A stretch of 64,000 nt of DNA from Prochilodus magdalenae (lineage: Eukaryota > Chordata > Actinopteri > Characiformes > Prochilodontidae): assembly GCA_024036415.1 (NCBI GenBank), contig JAMWET010006979.1, positions 714,001 to 778,000 on the forward strand, written 5' to 3'. The translations under genes were made by a program, and so were the position numbers. The notes beneath the pieces are model-generated. The model was not told the origin of the DNA, did no database searches, and worked only from the letters and a program-made list of their open reading frames with translations. Below, one piece after another: positions 1 through 12,367 of the stretch (positions within the stretch are counted from its first letter, which is position 1; every line of letters starts with the position of its first letter).

Positions 1-2695
1 CACCTGTCAGGTAATCCCAACATTCACGTAGTGTCTGTAGTGTTAATGAAGCCTTTTATATTGAACACTTCAGCAGTGAGAACCACGACTAGCACGGGCT
101 AAAATGGGAGCGAAGCAGGCAGGTCACCAACAGCCATCCATGGTAGACACTGACCCATCTACCCCAGTGCATGCCTGTGCTGCACACACAATGCCCGCAC
201 TTCCATGGTCATGAGAGGCTACACTGCCACCACCCACTACCCCGTAATGAAAAGAGCTGCCCCAGCAACCTCACAAAGCAAGCAGAGATGTACTGTATGT
301 TAATACCGAATAAGACCTTTTAATATGTTGAGTGATTTCACAGGGTAGAATTTGGTGGAACCAGTAAATGTAAACTGTGAGCAACAAGTGCAACATGCTT
401 CATCAAGGTAAGCCTGGACCGCCAGGTGTAAGACACACGACTGTGCCTGAACAGTTGCAGAGAAATGGTGTTGAGAAGTAAAAACGTCAGGGGACTTTTC
501 CAAACTGTTCTTGTTTATTTGGTTTTTGTGGATTAGCATTAGCTAGACTGGTCACTTTTTTCCACAGAGCAAACACTGCTGGGCTGCTGCCTTTGACAAA
601 TCTCGCGGCAATGTTGTAGTCTCCCTGAGCCCATTATAACCTGGAAAAGTGTATGTACATTCTTGGCAGTGGAGGCCAAATGAAAACAAGACCCCATTGT
701 ACATGCGTCTGGGAGCTGATGGCGACCTGATTTAGGACTGACCTCAAAACAGTGATGCAGGGGGAGTGTACGGGGGTCTTTCAAACACGAGTATCTTAGC
801 ACAAAGTGGTCCCAAGGCTGCGGCCCTCGACATGGCCAAGTTAGTTCACCTCTCACGTCGTTAGCACTCCCCTGTGTGTTCTCTAATAGAGAGAACTTTC
901 CCAGTATGCCTGAAGGCGAAACAAACCTTTACTGTGATCCATGTTTGCAGTTACGACCATAATAAGTACAGGAGGAAAGCACGAGTAGATGGACGATATA
1001 TTAGCGTGGCCGTTTTCTGCAGCTGTACGTTTCGATGATTTGCGACTGAAGACTTTTTAGTGTGTGAACTATGAATGGGGAGTGTGAGAGCTTGTGGCTT
1101 GACTTGTTGAGTTTTATGAACTCGAAGTCTGAACATGGAACTCCTCCTGGTTGGTTGGATTGAGTTGTTTTTGAAGGTGACTTCCTGGAAATACCATTTC
1201 TTCCCGCTCGTTTTTGTGGAGATTTTAAGAGTGGATGTTTTGCAAGATGACTACAGGCCTGGGGGTTCTATGAAAGGCCGAGGAATCGCTAATTCTCTTC
1301 AAGAAGGCATCTCAGAGCTTGCGTCCACTTTAAGTGGAACTGACAACGCCTGGAGGCTCCTTGCTTTTTGCACACGAAGTTATAAACCCTTCAGAAACAA
1401 TGAGCTTCTTTTATCAAAGCTTTAAACTATGGAACACAATGAGAGGCAGTGCTTTAGGGGAGCTTTCTGGGCTTTGCTTTACTTAGCGATTGAAACTCTT
1501 TCTCAATCTGTTGGCATTCGTCCTGAAGACATCTCAAGATCTTTCTGGCACCTTGCATGAGGAGGTTATCAGTAAACACGATGAGTAACAAAGTGGCTAT
1601 GCATGTTACAATGGAGGGACACTTTAGAGATCGTCTGATGAAGTAGTGCAGCGTTTACTGAAAACCGTCAAGGTTCTTGAGGGATCGGTTTCATTGTATG
1701 GTGCCAGATTCAGGGTTATTGAGGGTTGAAGCATTTTGCTGGCAAAAAATCAGCTTCCTCGGTTTAAAGACTGCATTAGAGTCACTTTGGAAAGGCTTAA
1801 AATGGTCTGGAATTTGTCACATAACATTAACTGTATGTGACCTGGCTGACCTCTTTCTACAGAAACTCCCCTTTTTGGGACGGACTGGCTTATCGAATGA
1901 AATCTAAAGGGAGTGGAAAAACATTTCTGTTGATTTGCAGAGTTCATATGATCAGGCTGCCAAAGCCTATAAGTAAGGAGTGACAGAAAGAAAAGAAAAA
2001 ACGCTGACATGGGAAAACATAGGGAAATATCCCAGCACAAATGATGTTGGCTGCATTAAAATGCTGGAGTTCTTCTTTTGCAGCATATATAAGCCAACCT
2101 TGGATGCTTTGGAGCTAGAACGGTAGAACTCATAGAATTGCGATGGTTTTGGATGGTGCTGCTTGAAATGACAATTTCCAGTTTGAAGACAGGGCAAGAA
2201 CCATTTGTCACTGCATGCATCTGAAGACATCCAGAAACAGACACCAATGAGAGAAGGGTAGTTTCAGGATTTCTCTGTGGATGCCTTTCGCTTTCCAGAG
2301 CCTAGGCCTCTTGAGCGTTAATCGGATGGGATGAGCTTCAGTAGGTGTGGCAATGTAGTTTGTACCCAAGTCTCTCAGTCATTTTAGTTCCGCCTGAATG
2401 TGCCATGTCAGTCCGAACCAACCACAGAAGTAACCTTTGCTTTACCACATTTTGGCACCGAGTATTTTGGGTGTCATTTTGCCCCATGCGCCTTAACACA
2501 TCTTAATGTGTGCAGTGGTTCGTGGGTCATCGTCAAAATTTTTATTTTCAAAATTCACTACACATGAAAAATGCCAAAAAGGCCAGTCCAGTACACATAC
2601 CTTTCTCTTCTGCAGCCTTTGTCTTTGTCTTGTGTGTACTGTCAAGGTCTTCATTAAAGCAAGATATATTGCTCTATGATCGGTTGTACTAATGT
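1..2695. other. Unassigned non-coding stretch
   Basis: No recognisable gene, RNA or repeat family was identified. The short open frames here (up to about 105 codons) have no recognisable motifs, no repeat-free conserved domain and no paired splice signals that I could defend. It may be intronic or intergenic. Confidence 0.5.
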
Positions 2696-2699
2696 ACTT

Positions 2700-3340
2700 T
2701 TCATTAATTCTGTATCACAGACGTGTAAATGACCTGCCAAGGGCACTGATTGAAAATGGTACCAAAGTAATCCCTTACCATGTGGTTATGTCAGCTGTTG
2801 TTGAATGAGAATTCTTGATACAGTGGCGTCTGAGGTGACAGAGATCACAGGTGTTTAGCTTAGGCCATATATGCACTGATATTCCATGAATCGCTTAGTG
2901 AAATTATGCACTGTAGAGGTAGAAACATGCACGCCCCTTCCAAATGTTCTTCCAGGAACATTGTATTTAAACCAAAAGCTGTATCATGTGCCCATCTCTG
3001 CTCCTCAGAGACTCACCCTTCCCGTGGATGCGGCTTTGGTACTACACCGTGATTACAAACACTTCACCTCACCTGTCACATCGCCTGTGCTTTTACCTCA
3101 TTTCCCCTGTCCCAACTTTATTGGAATTTTGTTGCAGGCCTGAAATGCAGGAATGGATTTGTATTAACAAATAGTATGAAGTTGACCAGACATATATTGA
3201 AGTACATATATAAAATATATTGGGTTCATACTGTCAGCAATGAAATAAAAGTCAAAGTCAATGTAAGTAACACTACGTAACTTTTATGTAACTTGTTTCT
3301 CCCCAGACTGGCCCAACTCTTTATGATTTAGGGTTGTAAA
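2700..3340 (+). mobile_element. Old DNA-transposon-like dispersed repeat, right end
   Basis: The block contains words I recognise from a very common fish interspersed repeat: 'tgtcccaactttattggaat' near 3109, 'gttgcaggcctgaaatgcag' near 3132, and a terminal 'gatttagggttgtaaa' near 3326. In the remembered family, the ends read like 'acaacccc...ttccaaaa..gttgggac' and its reverse complement. Seen here: the words and their order. From memory: the family. The left end was not found, so this is probably a 5'-truncated, decayed copy. I do not assign a transposon superfamily. Confidence 0.5.
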
Positions 3341-4024
3341 GGCAATTTATGGAAATGGGCCTCTTCACATATAGAAACAACACAGAACTGTCTCTTATAT
3401 GTGTGAGAAAAATCGAACTGATTTTAATCAAATTGCCTCATTTTTTTGAGATGCACTTAAGTTATTCGCCTTGACAGAACAGAAATATCCCAAACAGTAA
3501 ATCTGCCAAAGTCAATCAAGTGAACTAAAAGAGAATGAATGGTGTTTTTTCACCTGGTATTGAGACACATACCCAAATAAATTAGGCCTATTGTATTTAA
3601 AATAGGATGTGGCCTACATTACTCAACTAATGTGAGCTAAGGGAGCTTGATTTCATGATGTCATGTATTCCCTGACTTAAATCAACATATAGAAATTGTA
3701 TTTAATCAGCTGCCATTAGTAGCTAAAGAAACTGGCACAGGAGTTGAGACTTTATTGGCTCCTTGCTCAGTCAACTATGAGTACTGAGTGTGTTTTAATC
3801 ACCATCTCTGTCATGTCTGTTTTTCAGTTAAGGAGAAGCCTGACGGTTAAGACTTGTATACCTTAAAACACTGTACATTGTTCAATGCTATTTGAATATA
3901 TGCCAAATGGGAATGTTCTGTTTGTTACAAAACAGAATGTCTAAAAGGCAAAGTTGCTCTACATGTAGGCCATAATTATCAAACTCATTTGGTTGGCTTA
4001 CTCAGTCCTACAAAAAGTAAGAAC
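3341..4024. other. Unassigned AT-rich stretch
   Basis: Nothing recognisable: no convincing open frame, no tandem array and no terminal inverted repeats. Confidence 0.5.
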
Positions 4025-4125
4025 TTGTCTCATTCCATGTGTGGAAACTGGGTCCAGAGCAGATGTTAATGATTGGCTAAAAGGAGTGGCTGAGCATTTG
4101 GGCGTGCCAGACTGCATTGTGTGAA
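4025..4125 (+). repeat. Dispersed repeat, partner of 48575-48660
   Basis: Positions 4052-4088 match the reverse complement of 48596-48632 over 37 bases with one difference (core 'gtccagagcagatgttaatg'). Weaker similarity runs on both sides, for example 'tgtctcattcc..gtgtggaaa' to the left. Two inverted copies 44 kb apart point to an interspersed repeat rather than a local duplication. The family is not identified. Confidence 0.7.
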
Positions 4126-4683
4126 GGATGTAGCTGAATTTGCGGGTGTATAAGAGCGTACGGCCATACAGGTCTACCAGCCGTGACTAAAATCCCAGTC
4201 TACAGCAAAATCCCTAAGGAAATGTGCCGGTGAAGACATCCACCAAATCTGAGACAGCTGCGCAATTCTTTAATTCAACAACAGCTGATGTGGCCTACAT
4301 TCAGAAACTAGTACAGTCCATGCAAAATCGAATCACAGCTGTTATTCCTGCTCCCAGAGGTATAACACACTATCAGGTACATTTCAGTCACAGATGACTC
4401 ATCCTTTATTTCACATGAACTTATTAGAGTTGAATGAGATGTTTAGCTTGCTGTTCCTCGCTCAGCAGATGAGAGAGAGAGTGACCACATATATGAATGG
4501 TAATGAATATGTACACCATATCGGGAGCTATAGATAAGTGCGGTTTCCCCTGAATACCCTGGCTTATTTTTATTTATATTAAAAGTGCTGCTGAGTGTGG
4601 TTTTAAACAGACTGGATACTACAGTAAACACTTTTAAACTAACTTTATTTAAAAAAAAAAAATAGAATGGCAAATAACTTATA
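4126..4683. other. Unassigned stretch
   Basis: No gene or repeat family recognised. It ends in a short A-run just before the AT array. Confidence 0.5.
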
Positions 4684-4791
4684 TCTATATCAATATATCT
4701 TATATCTATATATCTTATATCTATAAATATATAAATAAATATATAAATATCTATAAATAAATAAATATCTATAAATAAAATATATCTTATA

Positions 4792-4830
<39 letters not shown>

Positions 4831-4924
4831 TATATCTATATATCTATATATCTTATATCTATAAATATATAAATAAATATATAAATATCTATAAATAAAT
4901 AAATATCTATAAATAAAATATATC
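4684..4924. repeat. AT-rich compound array with a 74-bp perfect duplication
   Basis: The array is built from tatc, tata and ataaat words around a (ta)n core at about 4795-4828. Positions 4713-4786 recur without a mismatch at 4851-4924, an offset of 138 bases. The open frame on the minus strand (Ile/Tyr-rich) is a product of the repeat and not a gene. Confidence 0.9.
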
Positions 4925-6523
4925 AAATTTGACTAGACTCTGCTAGACCTCATGTTCATAAGGTTACATGACACCTGACATTACCCTACATTAATATCTA
5001 TAAAGACTTGCGGCAATTTGTTGTGCTCCCTCGAAGTCACGTAGACATGCTGCCAACAACCTCCAGTTAACTTTAGGAGAGAGCAGTACAGTATAAACAA
5101 TATAGAGTGATTTTATTTGATGTGTTGTGATTTAAAAATATGAAAGCTGAAATCTAAATGGCTAAGATTCCCCAAAGCATTATGATGTCCACATCACAAA
5201 GTGCATACTAGCATTCCAGTATTCCAAAAACAGTCCTGATACCATTAGGAGTTCATTCTTAAGCGTAGCTGGTGAAGCACAGCATTAAATCAGTGCGTGT
5301 AGATACATAGAGTGGTGCCCATTGAGGTGGTCAAGGGGAATAAATGTATATTTGAGTCATTGAAGAGGTTTGGAAGTCATGGTTGCCAGTTTTAATAGTT
5401 TTTGTAAAATCTCACACAGTGCAATGTTCTGCAACATGGATCCAGTCTAGCGAATCCTTCCACATAGGATGTCCACATATCTTTACATATTTCTGGTGGC
5501 CATATTGGTCCATTTTGGTTGGTTCTTTACCCACCTGCAGGGCAGTAGCTGAAGCGACAGTCACGAGACTAGCAATATTACAGCATAGCCGGGGTCGCCT
5601 ATCCAAAATGACCTTTTGAGCGGCAGCTGTCATACAGGCTTCAATATGAAGTTGACCTACCACATATGTCAAGTGAACGGTTTGGCTGACATCAGATGTT
5701 GTCATAACACTCTCTGGGGTGAAATGATATTGCATATTGTAACAATTGATGTTGCGGCCGTGAGGTATTGTTGGGATGTCAAACACATAATGTCTGTTCT
5801 GTTACATATTTTGACAGCTGAGTACTGAGGCTTTGACACTTCATGATAACAGCGAGATGAAAATGTACTGTGTTGTAGTTGTGTTGTGAAGGTTTTGTTG
5901 CTGATACTCTGTCATGATAGGGTTCTGTATATTTTCTCTGACCCGCAAGTCAAATGAGCTTCATTTTGCAGTGCATACGGTGTTATGAATTTTAATGGTA
6001 ATGGCAAAATGCTGAAATGAGTTTTGCATAGTTTATTTTATTTGGCTCTGGGGTAAAATGAGCAGTACGTGCAGTTGCTTTTTTGCTGAATGTTCTGGTA
6101 TTCAAAACATCTGCTTCATGAAGTCATGTCTTTCCTTGCTCTCTTTGTGGTGCTGCTGTAAGAAATTGCTTGCCTGTACACAGTGCTTGATTCTCAGTGT
6201 AGGGGTGTTGGACAGTGTGTGGTGTCTTTGACACAACTTGGGTTTTAATTACGGTAATAAGTCCCTGCTAAAAAGACACTAAAGACCCTACAGGAGACAA
6301 ACGGAGAAATGCCCCTGGAAAGTCAGCTCCTACAGCATGCTATGTCATGAGAACTAACCTGAGAACTAACATAGGTGTTGTTGGAATAAGCCTTTATACA
6401 TGCGTATGGAGGTTTATGCCAGCAGTGATAAGGGGCTTATGTGTTATGTCTTATGAACATGACTAACAGTGCAGCGCTCCTGCTAACGCTATGCTGGCAG
6501 TATGTTTAATGTTATGTAAATGA
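4925..6523. other. Unassigned non-coding stretch
   Basis: No gene or repeat family recognised. The overlapping frames around 5383-5828 (up to 124 codons, both strands) show no motif, so I do not call them coding. Confidence 0.5.
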
Positions 6524-7712
6524 CACTGCCTGGCCCCCCAAAAGCATGTCACACACACTAATTTTGTTGGACCACCATTGGCATTGATTATAGCGCACAT
6601 TCATCATTGTTTCATCACCCTTATTGCAACGTCACAGCGTTTATGTCCAGCACCTTTGGCTGCGAACTTGTACTGATGACAGGAAAGTTGAAGCACTCCA
6701 TAAGGTCTTCTCCAGCACCTCCCAAAGCCTTTCAATGTGGTTAGGGTCAGGACTCTGTGTTGGCCAATTCCTAAACCGCTCTTTGACAACCTAAGCCCAA
6801 TAAATCTTGGCAGTCGAGAATATGCCTCGATGCTGGGATGACCTAATCGTTCAGTACATTCAGGTGGTCAGCTGATTTCACTCTTATTACCATATCACGT
6901 TGCTGAGCCTTGAGCTGACCAACTAAAGCATCGCCAGGTCATAACGCTGCCAGAGCACTGCCTCCGGAGGCTTATACAGTGGGAACTATGCATGAAGGGT
7001 TCACCCCGTTGTGTCCTTCCTACCCTGATGCACTTAACGCTCTGGAATAGGGTCAGTCTGGAGTCATGATACCACATGACCTTTTTCCATTGCTCTATAG
7101 TTCAATCTTTATGCTCCTTAGTGAACTCTTTCTTTTCTGATTAGCCTCACAAACACATGGTTTTCTTGCTGTTTAGTTCCAATCCTGTGAGTTCCCATTG
7201 CATTATGGGTACGGAAAGGCTCTTACTTTCACTTCTAAGCATAGCTATGAGTTCTATTCATAACTGTTTTTGATTTGACTGTCAAATTTCAGTAATCTCC
7301 GTTTAGAGGAGCATATAAATGATCTCTGTCCATCAAGGTTTCTCTATGACGGCATCCCTTCTGCATGGTTGATAGTTCTCCACTATCTTTCCAGGTTTTA
7401 ATGATGCATTGGACAGTTTTTAACCCAGCTCCAATCATTTCACTTTCTCCTTAGTTATTTTTTTGGCACGATGGTGCAGTCTAATAATTTGGCCAGTCTA
7501 AAACACAGTGGCATCTTTTTTCATGAGTATGAGATACGTCTTCCCACATGGTTCTTTTAGTAATGAGCAGCTACTCGCTTCATCAGTTAGGGCTAAAGGA
7601 ATTGTTGCCAGATGAAACATGTTACACACTGCGGTAATTATCCAATAGGAGGATCTTAAGTGTTTGCTTATTTAAATCCAAATGGCAACTTTCTTTTTTG
7701 GGCCTGACAGTG
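6524..7712 (-). mobile_element. Tc1-type transposon, near full length, inactivated
   Basis: This 1189-bp element has matching ends: 'cactgcctggccccccaaaa' on the left and the complement of 'gggcctgacagtg' on the right. A TA follows the right end, and the left flank has decayed to GA. The transposase lies on the minus strand. Around 6690-6765 it reads NWPTQSPDPNHIERLWEVLE, the segment of Tc1 transposases that carries the catalytic Glu of the DD34E triad. Near 6895-6960 it reads VMTWRCFSWSAQG, the usual VMVWGCFS-type strand after the first catalytic Asp. Stops and frame shifts interrupt the frame throughout, so no product is expected. The length suits an autonomous Tc1 element (1.2-1.6 kb). It is a relic and could have supplied transposase in the past. 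Confidence 0.88.
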
Positions 7713-7734
7713 TATTTTCAAAGAAGGTCATTTA

Positions 7735-7880
7735 ATTGTGTTGAATAAGTTTAGGAAATAGCAAACTACCACTAGACATAGATCCCTGACAGCTACCGTG
7801 TGACGCCTGAACCGAATCAGTGTGGACTGCCATGGAATTTCTGACTCACATAGTACGTTATGTTGGATCCACAAAGTTGT
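7735..7880 (+). repeat. Diverged local repeat, copy 1
   Basis: It shares 'gaataagtttaggaaatagc' (one base differs) with 8963 onward, and 'tgactcacat' about 100 bases further along. Overall similarity is modest and gapped, so common ancestry with copy 2 is only probable. Confidence 0.35.
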
Positions 7881-8950
7881 CCAAGTTGAATTGTGTAAAA
7901 GTCCTTTTCATAATTCAATTAAATTCCAGTACAGAATAAGCTTTTGGTGCACACGGTGGACGAGGCCAAAGCGCAGGCTTTAGCGCAGCTTTGGAACGGT
8001 CAATACATTAGTCTCTAGTAGCCTTAGCATATAGGTTATAGCATAGTTTGATGCTAATGCATTAGCAACACAGACTCACCTTGTTAGTGATGCTGGTATG
8101 TATGAGGACACTTTGCAAATACTCCAGGCAGACCACCACACACATTCAAAACACCAAGTTGGACCACTGGATTAAAGGCCAATGAAGGCAACAGAATTAA
8201 TGCCAACAAGCAGCTTCACTGCCAGGTGAACTTTGTAACTCTTGAGTCTGCCATAACAGTATCGTGTGGACACTGGCCTAAATGTATACTGGATATCAGT
8301 ATGAACGTGCTGACCCAGAGCAGGCGGTTTCAGTCCATGTAATCCTCTTTAATTTGATTTGAAATGCAGAAAACTGATTCTAGACCAACACTTGAAATGA
8401 TTACATGACCCCTGTCCTTTACAAGGCTGTTAATCAAGAACACTGCAAAAAAAGGAGGGGGAGAGATGCAGAGAGAACATGTGAAATGTTCAGTGTCTGT
8501 AATTTATGTCTCGTCAAGAGTGATGTCACATAGAATAGGATATTTGCACAGATGGAAGGAAGGACTTAGAAACTATCCAGTCTTCACGACAGCCTTACCA
8601 AAGGAACACCTAATCAAGAGGGCTTAGCAGCCGCAGAGCGGGTAATCTGGTTCCGTAAGATGTGGTTAGCATTTTTCACACAACACATGTTCAAGCACAC
8701 AGCAAGGTAAGGCCAAATATTAGAGACTTATGACGAGGCTTTATTTTTAATAAATGGCCGTGGGTTTCCGTACTTTGATACGCTCCCCGAACAGGCCCCC
8801 TTCGCGTGAAGGCCTCAAACAGATGTGAGCAAGTATGAAAATGATTACCAACAGTACCAAGAAAACGACATGACCATAAAATAACTGAACTCAGACCAAG
8901 CAAAATACACTCTGTTTGATTAGAAGTAATGCTACAAATAAGAGAGCTCT
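7881..8950. other. Unassigned non-coding stretch
   Basis: No gene, RNA or recognisable repeat seen. Confidence 0.5.
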
Positions 8951-9090
8951 CAATTTTGTTTGCGGAATAAGTCTAGGAAATAGCCAATTGCAGCGAGATA
9001 AAGAACTCTGATGGCTGGCGCTGACGTTTGAGGTCGAATGAGCGTAAATTGCTGAAGAGTTCTTGACTCACATGCTATGAAGAATTTGAG
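8951..9090 (+). repeat. Diverged local repeat, copy 2
   Basis: Partner of 7735-7880: 'gaataagtctaggaaatagc' at 8964, then 'tgactcacat' near 9065. It has no terminal inverted repeats. Confidence 0.35.
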
Positions 9091-9756
9091 CGACGTAATT
9101 AATCTCAGAAAGCACTCGCTCCCTTCCAGTAAGTTAATGGGCTGCAGATATGGTGGTCAATGGTGAAAATTGTGGTTCCAGTTTGAGCCTGTTTTGGCGT
9201 TTTCCTTGAGCACACAAACCGCAGTTTTCCATTTGGGACGAAACCTCATGACTTTGCGGTTCAGCACCTGGTGGTCGTACCACTGGCCTCCGTATTAACC
9301 TTGAAGAAAAACCGGAGGCCATTAACTTTCTTAATAAGGTTTAGAAGATAATGAAGGGTCAGGAGCCCTGTAATAGGGTTTGTGTTGGAGAGGAGGAGTG
9401 CCGGTCAAAGGCTAACACAACAGCAGCCCTTGTTAGGAGCCATTGGGGAAGGTAGTCATTTCAGCAGCATAAGACTCAGGAAATGGAAATGAATGCCTCT
9501 GGTTTGGTGTAGACATGCACACAATGAAACCCTGTTACTTTATAGACGCGGTGTTGTGGGTGCACCTGTAGGTGGTTGTGTAAATGCCTCCCAACTGAAA
9601 CTGTACTCACAAACTGACGTAATTAATAGACCGGATCATCTTGTGGTAACTTCTTGACTTTCAGTTGCTTCCACAAGGTCTCTGCAATCTTGTTGTTTCT
9701 ATCTTCTAACCATATTTCTAATAGTGGATCTCAAGTTTTATTGTAGGTGGGGGAAA
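9091..9756. other. Unassigned non-coding stretch
   Basis: No gene or repeat family recognised. Confidence 0.5.
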
Positions 9757-9943
9757 TTAGCATTAGCAAACATGGCGGCCCGTGAGAGACACTACTTCTG
9801 TATGTGTAGCTTAATAAATATTACCCATATCAGTCTAAATGTACCATCATTTATTGCTCCTGGTAACCTTTATCTTCCTTACCAATAGCATTGCAGTCCG
9901 ACGCTTCCTTCAGTGTGCAGCTATCCTTAGGAAGATCAGTGTA
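9757..9943 (+). mobile_element. Tc1 family A, copy 1 (3' fragment)
   Basis: This is only the last ~190 bases of family A. It holds the end of the transposase frame ('agcaaacatggcggccc'), the shared 'cttctgtatgtgtagctt' and 'aataaatattacccatatca' stretches, and a decayed right end ('tatccttaggaagatcagtg') followed by TA. The left part is missing, so this copy is 5'-truncated. It is non-functional. Confidence 0.85.
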
Positions 9944-12367
9944 ATTCGACAGAGCAGTCCATAAATGGCTTTTTAGAAGCACCAGGTATCCTTGTAGACC
10001 AGCCATGCAGTATTCACCAGCACTAGCATGGTGCTAACATACCATTACAAATCTGATTGGGCATCTAGTAGAAATTATCAAAACTCTGACAATTCAATTG
10101 ACTAAATTAAAAACATTTTTATGTAATGTAATTTCATTCACTCTTTTGTAGGGCTCAGTCGAAGTTGTAATGGCCATGTGCCTATCCTGCTGGATATCTA
10201 CACTACATTTTAACATCAGATCAGATGGTGCTGCTGTTTTCTTTGTTTTGACCGAGGGTTGACATTTATGGCCCGAGCTGAAGGCCTCAGTAGACTAGTC
10301 ACAGTTCACCACTTAGTATGACTAACATTTTACTTTAGCAGGACAGACTTTATGCTCCCATAGCTTTGACAGGTTTATGACTAAATGTGCCTCATATAAT
10401 TTTACCTCATATGCCAATCAATCTCAGCGGCATTCCTTACCTATTATGGAAACATTTTACTTACTCAATTCAGTCTACCAGTCAAGCTCACATGACCTGA
10501 GTCTTGTTGGCGTGGTAGTTGGCGAAAAGAATTAGCAAGCATTCTTTTGATTGAACAAATCAAATTTGGCCATAGTTTGTGTTGTCTAATCACAGGAGTC
10601 TTTTGTTACTGAGGAGTTACATAATATCCAAACACGGTTAAATCTCGTTATACAATCTACACGTCGAATCTACAGTGTGGTAAATGGCGCAGCTGTGCAC
10701 ATGTGGGAATCTGGCGGGGGCCACCAAAATACAATTAGTCCAATCTTCATTCTCTGGTCATGTTACATGTGGGTTGCGGGTTGCCAGACGGTACTATTCT
10801 ACTCCTTTCCCATAAGCCTAAGCGTGTCCTTGATTTCAGCAGCTCCTGCGACACTGTGCTTTTAGTGTAATGGCTTTGATTAGTGTTAGGAGGCTGGAGG
10901 AGTGTGCTTGAGAAGGTCCAGATGTCTAAGAAACAGCTCTACTGTCTTTGGCATGTGGGCATAGATAATGTAACACATGAGAGAAAGAGAAAGAGAGAGC
11001 AAGTAAGACTAAGAGACAATATAGAGTGAGGTCATATGGCAAACTAGACAAACGGCAAAGAGTGCCTGCAGCCCATTTCTGAAAAATAGAAAGATGAAGG
11101 TAGCAGCGTAGTGAGTAAACAAAGGACAGTAAGTAGAAAAGAATGAGAAACAATGAAAGAAATGAACATAGAAAACATATTACGTGTATGTACTACAGAG
11201 GGGGACCCTCAGGACCCTCTAGGCCTAGGCTGAACAAAGCAAACATCTTAAACAGACCATGTGACAGGTTAGCCAACCAGTAATCTGGTGAGGCTGATCT
11301 GGATTAGGTTGCTGGCTGCATACTGGATCTTATATGTTCACCCAGGGTATCCTGGGAAATGGAGTCCCCAGGGGCTAGGCTCTGTACTGCTCCAGAGGGA
11401 ATCGTGACAGCGGTGTTTAGGTAGATATAGCTAAGCCAGCTCTCCTATTGGCTAAGACTGCAGAACCATCAGCATGATTATTAAGTGAAATCAACCAATC
11501 ACATCTTAAATTTCCAGTGAGTGAGTCTGGAACTCAAGTCTGGAAGTTCTAGATACATCAATGACTGTGAAAGCAAGCAGCAGCTCAGTCAATGGAAAAT
11601 GTTCCATGTTCCATGCCAGTATGTCTGTCTCAAGAGTCACATAAACCATGGAATGAAACTAGAGGCTCTTCGTGAAGCTCCTCATGGAAACATGGAATGC
11701 TAGTAGCTTTGAATGTCTGTGCTCAATCTAGAACCACCAACAAACTGACACTGGTCTTAATGCCAATCAACTACTAGAATCTCACTAGTTTGTGTCATTG
11801 TGACCATTACAGCCTAAATGCAAGGCCTAGCTCAGAGTTTGCCACTGATAGATTAAACATCCTGGATTCACGTGTTCTACATGAATCAGACATATCACAT
11901 CCAAACGATATACTGCCAGGAGTACATCGAGTACACCGAAGGACAAAACCGTGTTGATGTCATGTATTTAATCCATGTGGAAATGGCATACACATTTGAT
12001 TTTCTCAGCATGGTGGGTGTTTGAAAGTGAGTTGTTAGGCCTATGGGTATAATCAATCCCATGTGTGTTGTATCTGATGGACTGTGTCCTGGTCAAGGGG
12101 GTGGAAGGACCACCAGAGTGTTTGCGTCAACTTGGCTCGGATTTCGCACCAACAAATATCAAATATAAAACAGGTTAGGGAACGCCTTCGAGTCACTGCG
12201 TGGGCTCCTCGGCAAAGCATTGTTTTTGTTTGGATTTGTGTAACAGATTTGACGGCAAGCTTTACTGAAGGTGGGAGGCTCAAAGCAAGAGTTCCCGCTC
12301 ATATTATATAACCATGTGAAGTGTCCCTTTGTCGTTGTTATTGTGCTATACATTTGCTTTACATTAT
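9944..12367. other. Unassigned non-coding stretch
   Basis: No gene recognised. A purine-rich patch around 10976-11160 gives a minus-strand frame of 75 codons rich in Leu and Ser, with no motif. I see no further structure. Confidence 0.5.
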
